Shown: positions 8,861-17,524, counted from the first letter of the stretch. The stretch: DNA of 64,000 nucleotides from Deltaproteobacteria bacterium (GCA_016874735.1 VGTI01000011.1:20157-84156), one strand, 5' to 3'. A program made the numbers and translations. The notes: generated by a model from the sequence alone, not told the origin.

Positions 8861-11800
8861 GAGATTTTGTTTGTTCGTAGCGACATCTTGTATCGCTTCT
8901 AGATTGAGCACTTGAGCCTCCGGTATTTCTGGCTTTAGCACCTCTGTTACGAGGATGGAGACAGCATCGTGCTGTCTCTGCAGTATCCCGCGTATGCAGA
9001 GAAAGGCGTAGTTATCAACGAGCCGGCGGTAGCGTTCATAGACTTGTGGGGTGAAGGCGATATTGATCATGCCGGTGTCGTCTTCCATAGTTATAAACAC
9101 CATGCCTTTAGCTGATGGCGGCGACTGTCGCACGATGGTCATGCCGAATACGGCTACTTCCTGACGTGGGCGGAGTTTTATCAGTGCATTGGCAAGCTGC
9201 AATCGCTCTACGGGGAGCTGGTAGCACCAATAAGTACGTAAAATGGCTGCTGGATGAGGGCCGAGCGTGGTCGTTGTGGCATAGAAGTCAGACTGACAAC
9301 GCTCCATGGCACTCTCTGGTGCAAACTGTATGGTGTCTTCGACATCTTCGAGAAATCCGGAAAAAGGCGCCGCGGCTGCGAGCCACAAGGCCGCTCGTCG
9401 CTCGATACCAAAGGGGCGTAAGGCATCAGCTGCGGCTAGGGCTGTGAGATCCAGGCGGTTCAGTGATCTTGATTGCAGCATAGTCATGAGATTGGGCCAG
9501 CCACCCCGGCGTTGCCGCTCGCGGCAAAGATGTTCAGCCGCCTGTTGGCGCAGAGATCTCACTAGGTGCATGCCGAGGCGTATAGCCAGCTTGCCCGTCT
9601 CCGTGCGCTCTAGGGTGCTGTCCCAAGAGGATTTAGTAACACTGATGGGAAGGATGGGAACACCGTCCTGGCGGGCGCTATGAATCAACACATGGGGCGC
9701 GTAAAAGCCCATCGGCTGCGAGTTTAAAAGCGAGGCAAAGTAGGCCGCTGGCACGTGGCATTTGAGGTAGGACGAGGCGTAGGCTAGGAGTGCAAACGAA
9801 GCTGCATGTGACTCGGGGAATCCATACTCGGCAAAACCTCGAATTTGTCCCAGAATCTGCTCGACAAAGGGCTCGGCGATGCCGTTTTTCCGCATACCTT
9901 CGCGTAGTTTTTCGCCGAGGCCCAAAAGATCGCCCTTAATGGCGAATGCGCCCATGTTCTTGCGTAGCTGATCCGCTTCGCCCGGCGAAAAGCCTCCGAC
10001 AGCCATAGCAATACGCATGACTTGCTCTTGAAAAATAGGCACACCTAACGTCCGCTCGAGAATAGGAACCAGGCGTGGATCGGGAAAGGTCACAGGCTCC
10101 TCGCCGTGACGGCGCCGAAGAAAAGGATGCACCATACCCCCCTGAATGGGGCCTGGTCGGATAATCGCCACCTCAATGACTAGGTCATAAAACTTACGTG
10201 GCTGTAGTCTAGGCAACATCGACATCTGTGCCCGACTCTCTATCTGAAAGGTACCAACCGTATCCGCACGGCAAATCATGTCGTAAGTAGCTTGGTCGTC
10301 CGCAGGAATGGAGGCCAGCGAGAGCTCGCGTCCCTCGTGCTCTTTCACCAAACTAAAGGTCTTGCGTATAGCTGTTAGTATGCCCAGGGCTAGAATATCT
10401 ATTTTGAAAAAACCTAAGGCCTCAATATCCTCCTTGCACCACTGAATCACCGTACGCCCAGGCATGGTCGCCGGCTCCTGTGGCACGAGCCAGTTGAGGT
10501 GGCGATCGGTGAGCATAAAGCCGCCCGAGTGAATTCCAAGGTGGCGCGGAAATCCTCGCAGCCGTTCCGTCAAACGGCCTAGGTGCTCGTTAGTATGAGT
10601 GGTGTGATCGAGAGTTTCTGTCGATATCCCCAAGGCCTTGCTCACAGCACGTGTGGCACCGCGGCGCCTAAAGGTGATGACATTAGCGATCATAGCGGCA
10701 TGGTTGCGGCCGTAGCGTTGGTAGATGTGCTGAATCACTTCCTCGCGTCGCTCGTGCTCAAAGTCGACATCGATATCAGGAGGATCACCGCGCTCTACCG
10801 ATATAAAGCGTTCAAAGAGCAGATCAAATAAGTTGGGATCAACGGCGGTGATTTGCAGCACAAAACAGACGGCGGAGTTAGCTGCTGACCCGCGTCCCTG
10901 GCAAAGAATCCCCTGCTCCCGTGCCCAGCGCACAATGTCCCAAACCGTCAGAAAATAGTCGGCAAACCCCAGCTGCTCTATCAGTTGCAGCTCGTGATGG
11001 AGTAGGCGCTCAATTTTCGGTGGTACATGACCATAGTGGGATCTGGCTCCCGCCCACGTGATCTCCTCCAGATAGGTCTGGGCTGTCACACCCGGCGGTA
11101 ACATCTCCTTTGGGTAGTGATAACGCAGCGCGCGCAAATCAAACTTGCAGCTGTCGGCTAAGGTTCTACCTGCAGCCAGCGCTGACTCATAGATAGGTAG
11201 CTCCTGATAACGCGCCGCCAGCGTGCGCAAGTCATGTAGCGTTCGCTCACCATTAGGGAAAAAATGACTACCCACCTGATCTAATGTTTGGTTGTGGCGT
11301 ATGGCGTGCAAAAGATCGCTCATCTCTTTGGCGCTGCGCTCATGCATAAATACGTCGTTCGTCAAAAGGCAAGGTAGATCGAGATCCTTCGCCAACTTGA
11401 TCGTGGGCTTGATCCAGTGATCCTCGGCCGGTGTTAGATGACGACTGACAGCGCAGTAGACGCGCCCACGGAAATGCTCGCGCAGTTTAGTTAAGCGCTC
11501 ACGTAAAAGATTCTCCTGGCCGCGTCGCAGCAAACCGCGCATCGGTATGATCGCAGCTAGATCTGTAACATCAGCGCTGAGTAAAGCCTCCGGAGGAATA
11601 TTGGCCGCCAGCTTGCCGTCGCGGTGCGCATAGCTAGCAAGGGCCGCGAGGTTGTGATAGCCGCGGTGACTAGTTGCTAGGAGAGCCACGGTGTCCTGTA
11701 AAAAAAGCGGCAGATCATGGTCTTTGGCGAGGTGAAACTCGGCGCCATGGAAGAGTCGGATAGGTGTCTCAGCATCATCTTGGCTTTTAGTGTGTCGCAC

Positions 11801-11983
11801 CCAAGCATGGTGCATGCGGGCTGAGCCATAAACGCCGTCATAATCCGTCAGAGCCATCCCGTGATGACCAAGTGTCTGCGCCCGCTCTATAAGCTCGTGA
11901 GGGTGTGAAGCCCCCATCAAAAAGCTAAAATTACTGTGACAGAGCCACTCGGTCCAACCGTAGTGTTTAATCAAATCGACCAT
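8837..11983 (-). CDS. dnaE2: error-prone DNA polymerase DnaE2 (ImuC)
   Basis: A C-family polymerase of ~1048 residues, the translesion subunit of the ImuA-ImuB-DnaE2 mutasome. Order: PHP domain (about 1-270, CHSNFSFLMGAS and MALTDYDGVYG), polymerase core with catalytic PDIDVDFE at about 402-409 and GRGSAANS at 363-370, helix-hairpin-helix, and a C-terminal OB fold (VAVFGMTIV...ITMEDDTGM). It is shorter than DnaE1 and lacks its C-terminal tau-binding tail. I place the start at the ATG at 11983; the longer frame to 12076 lies inside imuB. The start overlaps the 3' end of imuB by 17 bases, so the genes are coupled. Confidence 0.95.
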   Translation of the reverse strand: MVDLIKHYGWTEWLCHSNFSFLMGASHPHELIERAQTLGHHGMALTDYDGVYGSARMHHAWVRHTKSQDDAETPIRLFHGAEFHLAKDHDLPLFLQDTVALLATSHRGYHNLAALASYAHRDGKLAANIPPEALLSADVTDLAAIIPMRGLLRRGQENLLRERLTKLREHFRGRVYCAVSRHLTPAEDHWIKPTIKLAKDLDLPCLLTNDVFMHERSAKEMSDLLHAIRHNQTLDQVGSHFFPNGERTLHDLRTLAARYQELPIYESALAAGRTLADSCKFDLRALRYHYPKEMLPPGVTAQTYLEEITWAGARSHYGHVPPKIERLLHHELQLIEQLGFADYFLTVWDIVRWAREQGILCQGRGSAANSAVCFVLQITAVDPNLFDLLFERFISVERGDPPDIDVDFEHERREEVIQHIYQRYGRNHAAMIANVITFRRRGATRAVSKALGISTETLDHTTHTNEHLGRLTERLRGFPRHLGIHSGGFMLTDRHLNWLVPQEPATMPGRTVIQWCKEDIEALGFFKIDILALGILTAIRKTFSLVKEHEGRELSLASIPADDQATYDMICRADTVGTFQIESRAQMSMLPRLQPRKFYDLVIEVAIIRPGPIQGGMVHPFLRRRHGEEPVTFPDPRLVPILERTLGVPIFQEQVMRIAMAVGGFSPGEADQLRKNMGAFAIKGDLLGLGEKLREGMRKNGIAEPFVEQILGQIRGFAEYGFPESHAASFALLAYASSYLKCHVPAAYFASLLNSQPMGFYAPHVLIHSARQDGVPILPISVTKSSWDSTLERTETGKLAIRLGMHLVRSLRQQAAEHLCRERQRRGGWPNLMTMLQSRSLNRLDLTALAAADALRPFGIERRAALWLAAAAPFSGFLEDVEDTIQFAPESAMERCQSDFYATTTTLGPHPAAILRTYWCYQLPVERLQLANALIKLRPRQEVAVFGMTIVRQSPPSAKGMVFITMEDDTGMINIAFTPQVYERYRRLVDNYAFLCIRGILQRQHDAVSILVTEVLKPEIPEAQVLNLEAIQDVATNKQNLLALTGNR

Positions 11984-13424
11984 GGATCCACCACTTGCCG
12001 GCCTGGTCACGATAAGTCCATAGCCAACGTTGCTGGCGATCAATGACAGCATAATAATCGCGTTGACTGCTGCCAATGCTACTTAGCCACCACTTGCCAT
12101 TTACTCGCTCAAGAAACATACGCGCCGCCGCATAATCCTCAGTATCAAGAGGGGTCGGCGTATCGATATAAAAAGGTCGCACGCGCGCCGCTGCTAGCCA
12201 CGGTAGGTAAGACGCGTCTGCAGTACCGTCGCCAGGATGCTCCGCGTTGTGGGAACTACGCTTAAAAGCGGCTTCAGGTACCCAGTCGTCGCGTAGCTCG
12301 TAGCGTTCTAGCGGCACTGGTAGCTGATTCTCCAAGGTGCGTAGATGTCTTATGTCGGTATCGTTACTGTCACCAAAGAGGTCCGTCAAAAATGGTGGGA
12401 TTACCAGGCGTTCATCGATCACGAGTTGCCAGCCCACAATGCCACGTGGATAAGTATCAACGTCTTTTTGTTTGGTTGCGGCACTAAAGCTGTAGTTAGC
12501 CTGCGTCAAGGCCGTCTTGTGCTGCCCTTGCTCGGCAGCCAGACTGTGCGGGTGACGGAAGTTGATCGGCACCGTCAGAGCACTCATGTCGTCCAAGGTG
12601 AGATGCCAGCTCACGGCCGTGACGCGCTCGCGCGCATCCCAGGTCGGTAGCCGACATAGGCGGTCGCAATCTTCCGCTAAAAGTGGTGCCAGATCATCCC
12701 ACTGCAGTAGCGGCACGTCGAGATGACGCTGTAACTGCGGCTTCTCCCTACTGGTGCAAAAGACCCAGGGAAATCCCTGAGGATGCGCACGTACCTTAGC
12801 GCGCTCATGGTCCGCTCGAGACCACTCCCATAGGAGGGCAATCGTAGTGCCAAAACGTCGCCGCATGGCGAGGGCATCGACACTGCGCCAGCTGTGTGGT
12901 GTAGCAGCTCCCTTAGCCTGGCTACCGCCAATACGGGCGTGGGCTTGGGGGGGCTCAATGCGCTCAATCACAGCCTGCATGTGTTTAAGCTGACGCTTAA
13001 AGGCGTCCGGGTCAAAGCGCGGCCACTTACAGATCGCAGCGTGCGTACCCAGCTCCTCCGCACATTCTTGCCATGCCTCCCAACTCACCTGCTGATAAAA
13101 AGCGCTGCCAAAGTGCTGGCGCAAGTCGAGCAGGCCCCGTAGATCGCGCAGCCGCATCTGCCGCACCGCTAGTAGTGCGCGCCATGGATGATCGGCCATC
13201 ACGGCGCGCATCCCAGGCTGAAGACTGCGCCGCAGGATCTCATCGACCAGCGCCCCGACCGAAGTCTCGTGTTGGTGCGCCTGGGTATGCCAGTAGGTAT
13301 GGCAGACGCTCAAGTCGAGCAGCCAGACCCCCTCGTGCCAATGCATAAAGCGCGGCGTGAGCACAGCTGGCGTGGCGCCTTCGTTAAAATCACCCTCGAT
13401 GGCCATAAAGTCAGCGAGCGACAT
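11967..13424 (-). CDS. imuB: ImuB-like Y-family polymerase homologue, N-terminally short
   Basis: A 485-residue ImuB-like adaptor. GVWLLDLSVCHTYW aligns with the palm segment 'gllLDvtGcahLfGGE' of Y-family proteins but sits at residue ~32 instead of well past 100, so the first part of the palm and the fingers are missing. Further matches are the thumb-like MRRRFG...LWEWSR, PPFLTDLFG and LENQLPVPL (either could be a beta-clamp motif), and a C-terminus YYAVIDRQQRWLWTYRD...HGRFD typical of ImuB. ImuB is non-catalytic and bridges clamp, ImuA and DnaE2. It overlaps imuA by 14 bases and dnaE2 by 17. Upstream alternative starts were not found. Confidence 0.82.
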   Translation of the reverse strand: MSLADFMAIEGDFNEGATPAVLTPRFMHWHEGVWLLDLSVCHTYWHTQAHQHETSVGALVDEILRRSLQPGMRAVMADHPWRALLAVRQMRLRDLRGLLDLRQHFGSAFYQQVSWEAWQECAEELGTHAAICKWPRFDPDAFKRQLKHMQAVIERIEPPQAHARIGGSQAKGAATPHSWRSVDALAMRRRFGTTIALLWEWSRADHERAKVRAHPQGFPWVFCTSREKPQLQRHLDVPLLQWDDLAPLLAEDCDRLCRLPTWDARERVTAVSWHLTLDDMSALTVPINFRHPHSLAAEQGQHKTALTQANYSFSAATKQKDVDTYPRGIVGWQLVIDERLVIPPFLTDLFGDSNDTDIRHLRTLENQLPVPLERYELRDDWVPEAAFKRSSHNAEHPGDGTADASYLPWLAAARVRPFYIDTPTPLDTEDYAAARMFLERVNGKWWLSSIGSSQRDYYAVIDRQQRWLWTYRDQAGKWWIHGRFD

Positions 13425-14079
13425 ACTCGCCCCCAGCTGGATCCATTGTGATCACGGCCTGACGCGGGGAAAGTCCGCGGATGACATCGAGGTGATAAGC
13501 TCCAGGCTCCCGGGGGGAACGCCAAATATTGAGGCGTAACTTAGGCCAGATGCTATGACCGTCCGGTGTTAGGAGATAGTTGCGTATGAGGATGAAAAGC
13601 TTGCCCCGGAGGCGTGCATGATGCGCCAAAAAGGTCAGGTCATCACCTGACAGCTGTGTTGGTGCGTCGAGGACGATGATCTTGAAGAGAGGTGATAATA
13701 ACGCTGGTCTCAGCTCCATAGGGCTGCCACTGCGGACAAAACAGACACGGCTAAGGTCGACGCCATGCGCCCGCCAGGCTGGCGGATAGACCTGGCCCTT
13801 GCTGTAGGTCCAAAGGACCCAGTGGGGCACCGCCGTTGTGAGCCCCCGAGTGGCGGCAGCGATGAAGGCGATCAGGGGACGGCGGCCCCCCCGGCCAATC
13901 GGCGAACCTATCTCGACGATCGTGCCAAGCGGGAGGCCGCCCACCAAGAAGCGATCGAGCTCTGGGTGGTGCGAGGCCAAACGGCCGGAAGCAGAGGGGG
14001 AGGGGCCCCGTCGGCAAAGCTTGCCGCCGAGGTCATCGAGGTGACTAAAGTGGTCTAAGTTGTTGGTCAATCGCTTCAT
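13411..14079 (-). CDS. imuA: ImuA-like RecA-fold protein of the translesion mutasome
   Basis: A ~222-residue RecA/SulA-like protein, first gene of imuA-imuB-dnaE2. The segment PELDRFLVGGLPLGTIVEIGSP is the ImuA hallmark; the P-loop position reads GSPIGRGGRR, lacking the GK(T/S) of an active Walker A, so ATP binding is doubtful. KIIVLDAPTQL resembles Walker B. I choose the ATG at 14079: a start at 14118 would place the operator-like palindrome (14090-14109) inside the gene. Codons end in imuB overlap. The palindrome 10 bases upstream suggests damage-inducible control. Confidence 0.85.
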   Translation of the reverse strand: MKRLTNNLDHFSHLDDLGGKLCRRGPSPSASGRLASHHPELDRFLVGGLPLGTIVEIGSPIGRGGRRPLIAFIAAATRGLTTAVPHWVLWTYSKGQVYPPAWRAHGVDLSRVCFVRSGSPMELRPALLSPLFKIIVLDAPTQLSGDDLTFLAHHARLRGKLFILIRNYLLTPDGHSIWPKLRLNIWRSPREPGAYHLDVIRGLSPRQAVITMDPAGGEYVAR

Positions 14080-14089
14080 GCATCTATTA

Positions 14090-14109
14090 AACCATACATT
14101 TGTATGGTT
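14090..14109. promoter_or_regulatory. perfect 9-2-9 palindrome upstream of imuA, candidate LexA/SOS operator
   Basis: AACCATACA-TT-TGTATGGTT has two identical 9-base half-sites around a 2-base spacer. It lies 10 bases upstream of the chosen imuA start on the minus strand. Cassettes of this type are commonly LexA-controlled, and this half-site differs from the LexA boxes I know (E. coli CTGT-N8-ACAG, GAAC-N4-GTTC, GTTC-N7-GTTC). Binding factor is inferred. Confidence 0.7.
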
Positions 14110-14120
14110 CTCAAGCAAAC

Positions 14121-14264
14121 TGATCCACTTAACTGTTGGGAAATGCTTGTTTTATGAATGATTACAGATTGTTGCAGATCATCGTCGCAAGTTAATGGGC
14201 AGTTCCAGTAATAGTGAAGCAATGGCCGTAGGTTCCAAAACGGCACCAACAATTAAGTGGATCA
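14121..14264. repeat. 144-bp element with 19-bp terminal inverted repeats (MITE-like or regulatory)
   Basis: TGATCCACTTAACTGTTGG (14121-14139) is inverted at 14246-14264 with one mismatch in 19. The 106 bases between hold no frame. The arms fall just outside the imuA operator and just before the DTW-gene start. No clear target duplication is visible at the ends. It may be a miniature inverted-repeat element or paired binding sites for the divergent promoters. Confidence 0.7.
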
Positions 14265-14880
14265 ATTTATGAGGAAAAAACCCTGGCTCCGCTGTGAGCG
14301 CTGCAAGATGAGGCGAGAAGTCTGCATTTGCAGCGATATTCCACGTTTGAGCACCGAGACAAGGTTAGTGTTGCTGGCGGCTCGGCGCGAGTTACAGGTC
14401 CCGACCAACACCGGCCGGCTAGCTGCTCAGGCATTGACGCACAGCGTCATGCTGACGCGTGGCGCGAGAGATGTCCCGCTTGATCTGGCCGAGTATCTCC
14501 CAGCTGGGTGCCGTCCTCTGATCCTTTATCCAGCCGATGACGCCATCGAACTATCTCCAGCCATGCGCGAGGGTGGGCCTTATACCTTAGTCGTGCCTGA
14601 TGGTAATTGGCGGCAGACATCCAAGATGCGTCGCCGCGAGCCACTGCTACAGGGGATTCAAGCAGTCACTTTGCCGCCTGGGCCAGAGACGCAGTATCTA
14701 GTCCGGCGTGAGACTAAAGCCCAGGGACTGGCAACTATTGAGGCTATCGCCAGGGCCCTCGGCATCCTTGAGGGAGAATGGGTCCAGCGAGAGCTCGAGA
14801 GGATTTTTGCGCTGATGGTGCAGAGGACTTTGGCCGGTCGTGGTCAGGTGTCTGACCGGCAATGCCACCATCGATGCTGA
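14257..14880 (+). CDS. DTW-domain protein, putative tRNA-uridine aminocarboxypropyltransferase
   Basis: A ~204-207-residue DTW-domain protein. The N-terminus has the cysteine cluster CERCKMRREVCICSD, a probable metal site. The hallmark D-x-x-W appears in VVPDGNWRQTSKM. Family members (E. coli TapT/YfiP) use SAM to make acp3U in the tRNA variable loop. C-terminally, RRETKAQGLATIEAIARAL matches the conserved family helix. The start is either GTG 14257, which lies in the right arm of the inverted repeat, or ATG 14269 just after it; ATG 14269 seems simpler. It is divergent from imuA. Confidence 0.88.
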   Translation: MDQFMRKKPWLRCERCKMRREVCICSDIPRLSTETRLVLLAARRELQVPTNTGRLAAQALTHSVMLTRGARDVPLDLAEYLPAGCRPLILYPADDAIELSPAMREGGPYTLVVPDGNWRQTSKMRRREPLLQGIQAVTLPPGPETQYLVRRETKAQGLATIEAIARALGILEGEWVQRELERIFALMVQRTLAGRGQVSDRQCHHRC

Positions 14881-14895
14881 AGGACTGGGGAAACT

Positions 14896-15129
14896 ATGGC
14901 GAAAATGAAGCGTGCAAAGAACGGTTGGTTTCTGGAAACCGAGGATGGCGTAATCGTATATCAAGAGCCAATCAATGATTCGTCGTTTGAAGTTGACGAA
15001 GTTGAGAGATTCGCAGATTTTTTGAGGGCGATTAACATGGAGTTTGGACCATCAACCTCAAGGTATAGTCCCAAAAGGATTCACATCCTAGTGGAGCCGG
15101 GCGACAAGTATGAGGGCGAGGGCACATAA
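14896..15129 (+). CDS. small hypothetical protein
   Basis: A 77-residue acidic protein, no signal peptide or membrane segment. It begins MAKMKRAKNGWFLETEDG and contains FADFLRAINMEFGPSTSRYSPKRIHI. I do not recognise it. GGGGAAACT precedes the ATG with weak ribosome-binding character. It follows the DTW gene by 15 bases on the same strand and precedes the nucleotidyltransferase gene, so it may belong to the small accessory island. Confidence 0.55.
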   Translation: MAKMKRAKNGWFLETEDGVIVYQEPINDSSFEVDEVERFADFLRAINMEFGPSTSRYSPKRIHILVEPGDKYEGEGT

Positions 15130-15217
15130 TTCACCCCATACGTATTTACGAGGATTGACTGTCGCGTTGTCTCCTGTTTATACTGCTATTCGATACAAGC
15201 GTATAAGCTGGTGAGTG

Positions 15218-15739
15218 ATGTTGCGCATTCTTGAACAACTACATAAAATCCGGGGTCTTTTAGACTCCGCTGGTATTGACGCTGCGATTATCGGTGGCCT
15301 AGCTTTAGGCGCGCATGGCGTGCAGCGCTTTACCAACGACATAGATTTTTTGGTCGATGGGACGCAGCGCCTTCAGTTGAAGCACCTGATGCTGGCCAAT
15401 GGTTTCACACTGTTCGCGGAGACAAGCGAAGTGATTCAGTTTGCCGGAGATATCGCCGTCGATGTTCTCTGTGCCAATCGCCCCGTAAGCCTTGCTCTGC
15501 TTCAGCAGGCTCGGTTAGATCAACGTCTTAATGTTAAAGTCATCAGTGCCGAGGGCCTGATCGGACTCAAAATCCAAGCTTATTGCAACGACCCGAAAAG
15601 AGAGTTCCGCGACAAAGCCGATATTGCCGCTCTGATTGCAAACAACAACGCTTTGGACTGGGTGACGATTCAAAGGTTTGCTGACATGTTCGGCCAATGG
15701 CCGGTTATCGAGCAGATTCGTAAACTTCATGCAAAGTGA
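15218..15739 (+). CDS. nucleotidyltransferase-like protein (AbiEii/MNT type), possible toxin
   Basis: A 173-residue protein of the nucleotidyltransferase superfamily. IIGGLALGAHGVQRFTNDIDFLVDG contains the GG/GA..R.T.DID pattern of AbiEii-like and minimal nucleotidyltransferases; the two Asp of DID are the expected metal ligands, and DIAVDVL offers a third acidic strand. A later segment (ISAEGLIGLKIQAYCNDPKREFRDKADI) matches the helix with Lys and D..D..DI seen in this group. It ends 12 bases before a HigA-like antitoxin gene, suggesting a two-gene addiction or defence module. The substrate is unknown. Confidence 0.78.
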   Translation: MLRILEQLHKIRGLLDSAGIDAAIIGGLALGAHGVQRFTNDIDFLVDGTQRLQLKHLMLANGFTLFAETSEVIQFAGDIAVDVLCANRPVSLALLQQARLDQRLNVKVISAEGLIGLKIQAYCNDPKREFRDKADIAALIANNNALDWVTIQRFADMFGQWPVIEQIRKLHAK

Positions 15740-15751
15740 AGGTTTCACCGG

Positions 15752-16075
15752 ATGAACTTGTTGGATTATCTGAACTGGCTCGATGCAAACCGTGAAGCAT
15801 TTCCTGTTAAGCGCGCGACCAAGCCAATACCGAAGCATCCAGGTCGTGTGTTGCGCGAAGAATTCATCGACAAGCTTGGTATGAGCCAGTCGGATCTTGC
15901 CAGGAAACTGGACTGTCGCTTTGCGAAGATAAACGAAATCCTGAACGAGAAGCGTGCGATTACTCCTGAGTTTGCCATCCAACTCGAAGCACTCTTGGGC
16001 CTACCCGCAGAAACTTGGGTCTCCTTGCAAGCGGAATACGACCTTTGGCGAGCGCGGCAACGTGCTGCTGGGTAA
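15752..16075 (+). CDS. HigA-like antitoxin (XRE-type HTH)
   Basis: A 107-residue protein of the HigA/VapI addiction-antidote family. KHPGRVLREEFIDKLGMSQ followed by LARKLDCRFAKINEILNEKR and EFAIQLEALLGLPAETWVSLQAEYDLW is the classic family sequence: helix-turn-helix, then the W..LQ..YDL helix. An extra ~25-residue N-terminal helix precedes it. No RelE/HigB toxin lies next to it; the upstream neighbour, 12 bases away, is a nucleotidyltransferase. It likely represses its own operon. It converges on the aldehyde dehydrogenase gene. Confidence 0.88.
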   Translation: MNLLDYLNWLDANREAFPVKRATKPIPKHPGRVLREEFIDKLGMSQSDLARKLDCRFAKINEILNEKRAITPEFAIQLEALLGLPAETWVSLQAEYDLWRARQRAAG

Positions 16076-16086
16076 TCCCGATTTCC

Positions 16087-17514
16087 TCAGCCTGGTAGCT
16101 TCATCAGTAATCGAGTCAGACGCTGAATCAGGACGCTGGTCGCACCGTACGGTGGATATTTCGGAAGTAGATCAGCCCAAAAGGTACTGACCACGATGCC
16201 TTTATTATGGGTGAAGGCATCGAAGCCGTATTTGCCGTGACCCGAGCCTATGCCGGACGACCCAATGCCGCCAAAGGGCAAATTGTGGCTGATAAAATGC
16301 ATCAGTGTAGTGTTCACGCAGCCACCACCGAACTGCACGCTGTTCATAATCTTGTCCGTCACCGCTTTGTCACGGCTAAATACGTAGAGTGCAAGTGGCT
16401 TAGGCCGCGCATTAACGACGGCAAGAGCTTCGTCCAAATTTCTGTACGTCATAATCGGTAGGATCGGACCAAAAATTTCCTCCTGCATCACGGGGTGATC
16501 CAGGTCCACGCCGTCCACAATGGTCGGCGCAAAATAGCGTGTCGCTCTATTGTGGCGACCCCCCGTGATGACGTTGGTACCCTTGAGCAGGTTGACTAAG
16601 CGATCCAAGTGACGCTCAGAGATCATACGAGCAAAGTCTGGGCTCTGTTCGGGATCTTTACCATAAGATGCCTCGATTTCTTTGGACATCGCGACCAACA
16701 GCTCGGCCTTCATGCGTTCGGGAACGAGCAGATAATCCGGCGCGATACAAGTCTGCGAGGCATTGAAAAACTTGCCCCAAACCAGCCGTTGTGCGGTCTC
16801 AGCGACCGGCGCTGAGTCGTCGATGATCGCTGGATTTTTACCACCCAGCTCGAGCGTGACCGACGTGAGTGTTTTAGCTGCCGCGGCCATAACGATTTTG
16901 CCAACACCGGGACTGCCGGTAAAAAAGATGTGGCCCCAGCCATGATTCAAAAGTGCGGTCGTCTCGGGTACGCCACCATGAACTACGGTGACGTAGTTCG
17001 GGGCAAACGTTGCTTTAATAATTTTTGCGATCACAGCCGCCGTAGCAGGGGCGAATTCCGATGGTTTAGCTACCACGCAACAGCCAGCAGCAATGGCCGA
17101 GACGAGTGGTCCCATGACGAGTTGGAACGGGTAGTTCCAAGGCCCAATCACCAGCGCGCGCCCCTTTGGTTCGGGAACTATATAGCTCAGACCAGGCTGC
17201 GCGAAGAAAGAGGTGGCTACGCGTCTTTTTTTCGCCCACTTCTTAACCTTACTCATGGCCATTTTTAGGTCGAAATAAACAACACTAAGCTCTGAAGTCA
17301 TGGTTTCAAATGCAGGTTTCTTAAAATCAGCGTAGAGCGCCGCTGTGATCTCTTGTTCGTGCTCTACAATGGCGCGATAAAGCTGTTTCAACTGCTGGCG
17401 TCTAAAAGCCACAGAGCGCGTCACTCCGGTGGCGAAGAAGAGATCTTGAGCAGCGATGATTTCATCGGTCTTAGCTAGATTCGAGGAGCTTGAGTCCTGC
17501 GCGTTAGCTGTCAT
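16087..17514 (-). CDS. NAD(P)-dependent aldehyde dehydrogenase (class 3-like)
   Basis: A ~475-residue aldehyde dehydrogenase oxidising aldehydes to acids. GPWNYPF, PSEFAPA for cofactor binding, FFTGSPGVGK, the general-base Glu in LELGGKNP, and the catalytic Cys in NASQTCIAPDY are all present. The short N-terminus, FFNASQTC and the C-terminal hydrophobic extension (DLLPKYPPYG...LLMKLPG) resemble the class 3 / fatty-aldehyde group, whose tail may associate with membrane. The ATG at 17514 is used; the frame to 17571 overlaps the neighbour. It follows two paralogous membrane-protein genes on the same strand, separated from the nearer by 10 bases. Confidence 0.93.
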   Translation of the reverse strand: MTANAQDSSSSNLAKTDEIIAAQDLFFATGVTRSVAFRRQQLKQLYRAIVEHEQEITAALYADFKKPAFETMTSELSVVYFDLKMAMSKVKKWAKKRRVATSFFAQPGLSYIVPEPKGRALVIGPWNYPFQLVMGPLVSAIAAGCCVVAKPSEFAPATAAVIAKIIKATFAPNYVTVVHGGVPETTALLNHGWGHIFFTGSPGVGKIVMAAAAKTLTSVTLELGGKNPAIIDDSAPVAETAQRLVWGKFFNASQTCIAPDYLLVPERMKAELLVAMSKEIEASYGKDPEQSPDFARMISERHLDRLVNLLKGTNVITGGRHNRATRYFAPTIVDGVDLDHPVMQEEIFGPILPIMTYRNLDEALAVVNARPKPLALYVFSRDKAVTDKIMNSVQFGGGCVNTTLMHFISHNLPFGGIGSSGIGSGHGKYGFDAFTHNKGIVVSTFWADLLPKYPPYGATSVLIQRLTRLLMKLPG

Positions 17515-17524
17515 AAGGCACCTA

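Noticed and set aside
11984..12076. Extended dnaE2 start upstream to 12076
   Set aside because: This stretch codes the end of ImuB in another frame, and family alignment begins near MVDLIKHYGW at 11983.
14080..14118. Longer ImuA N-terminus starting at 14118
   Set aside because: It would put the operator-like palindrome inside the gene, and the extra 13 residues do not look like ImuA.
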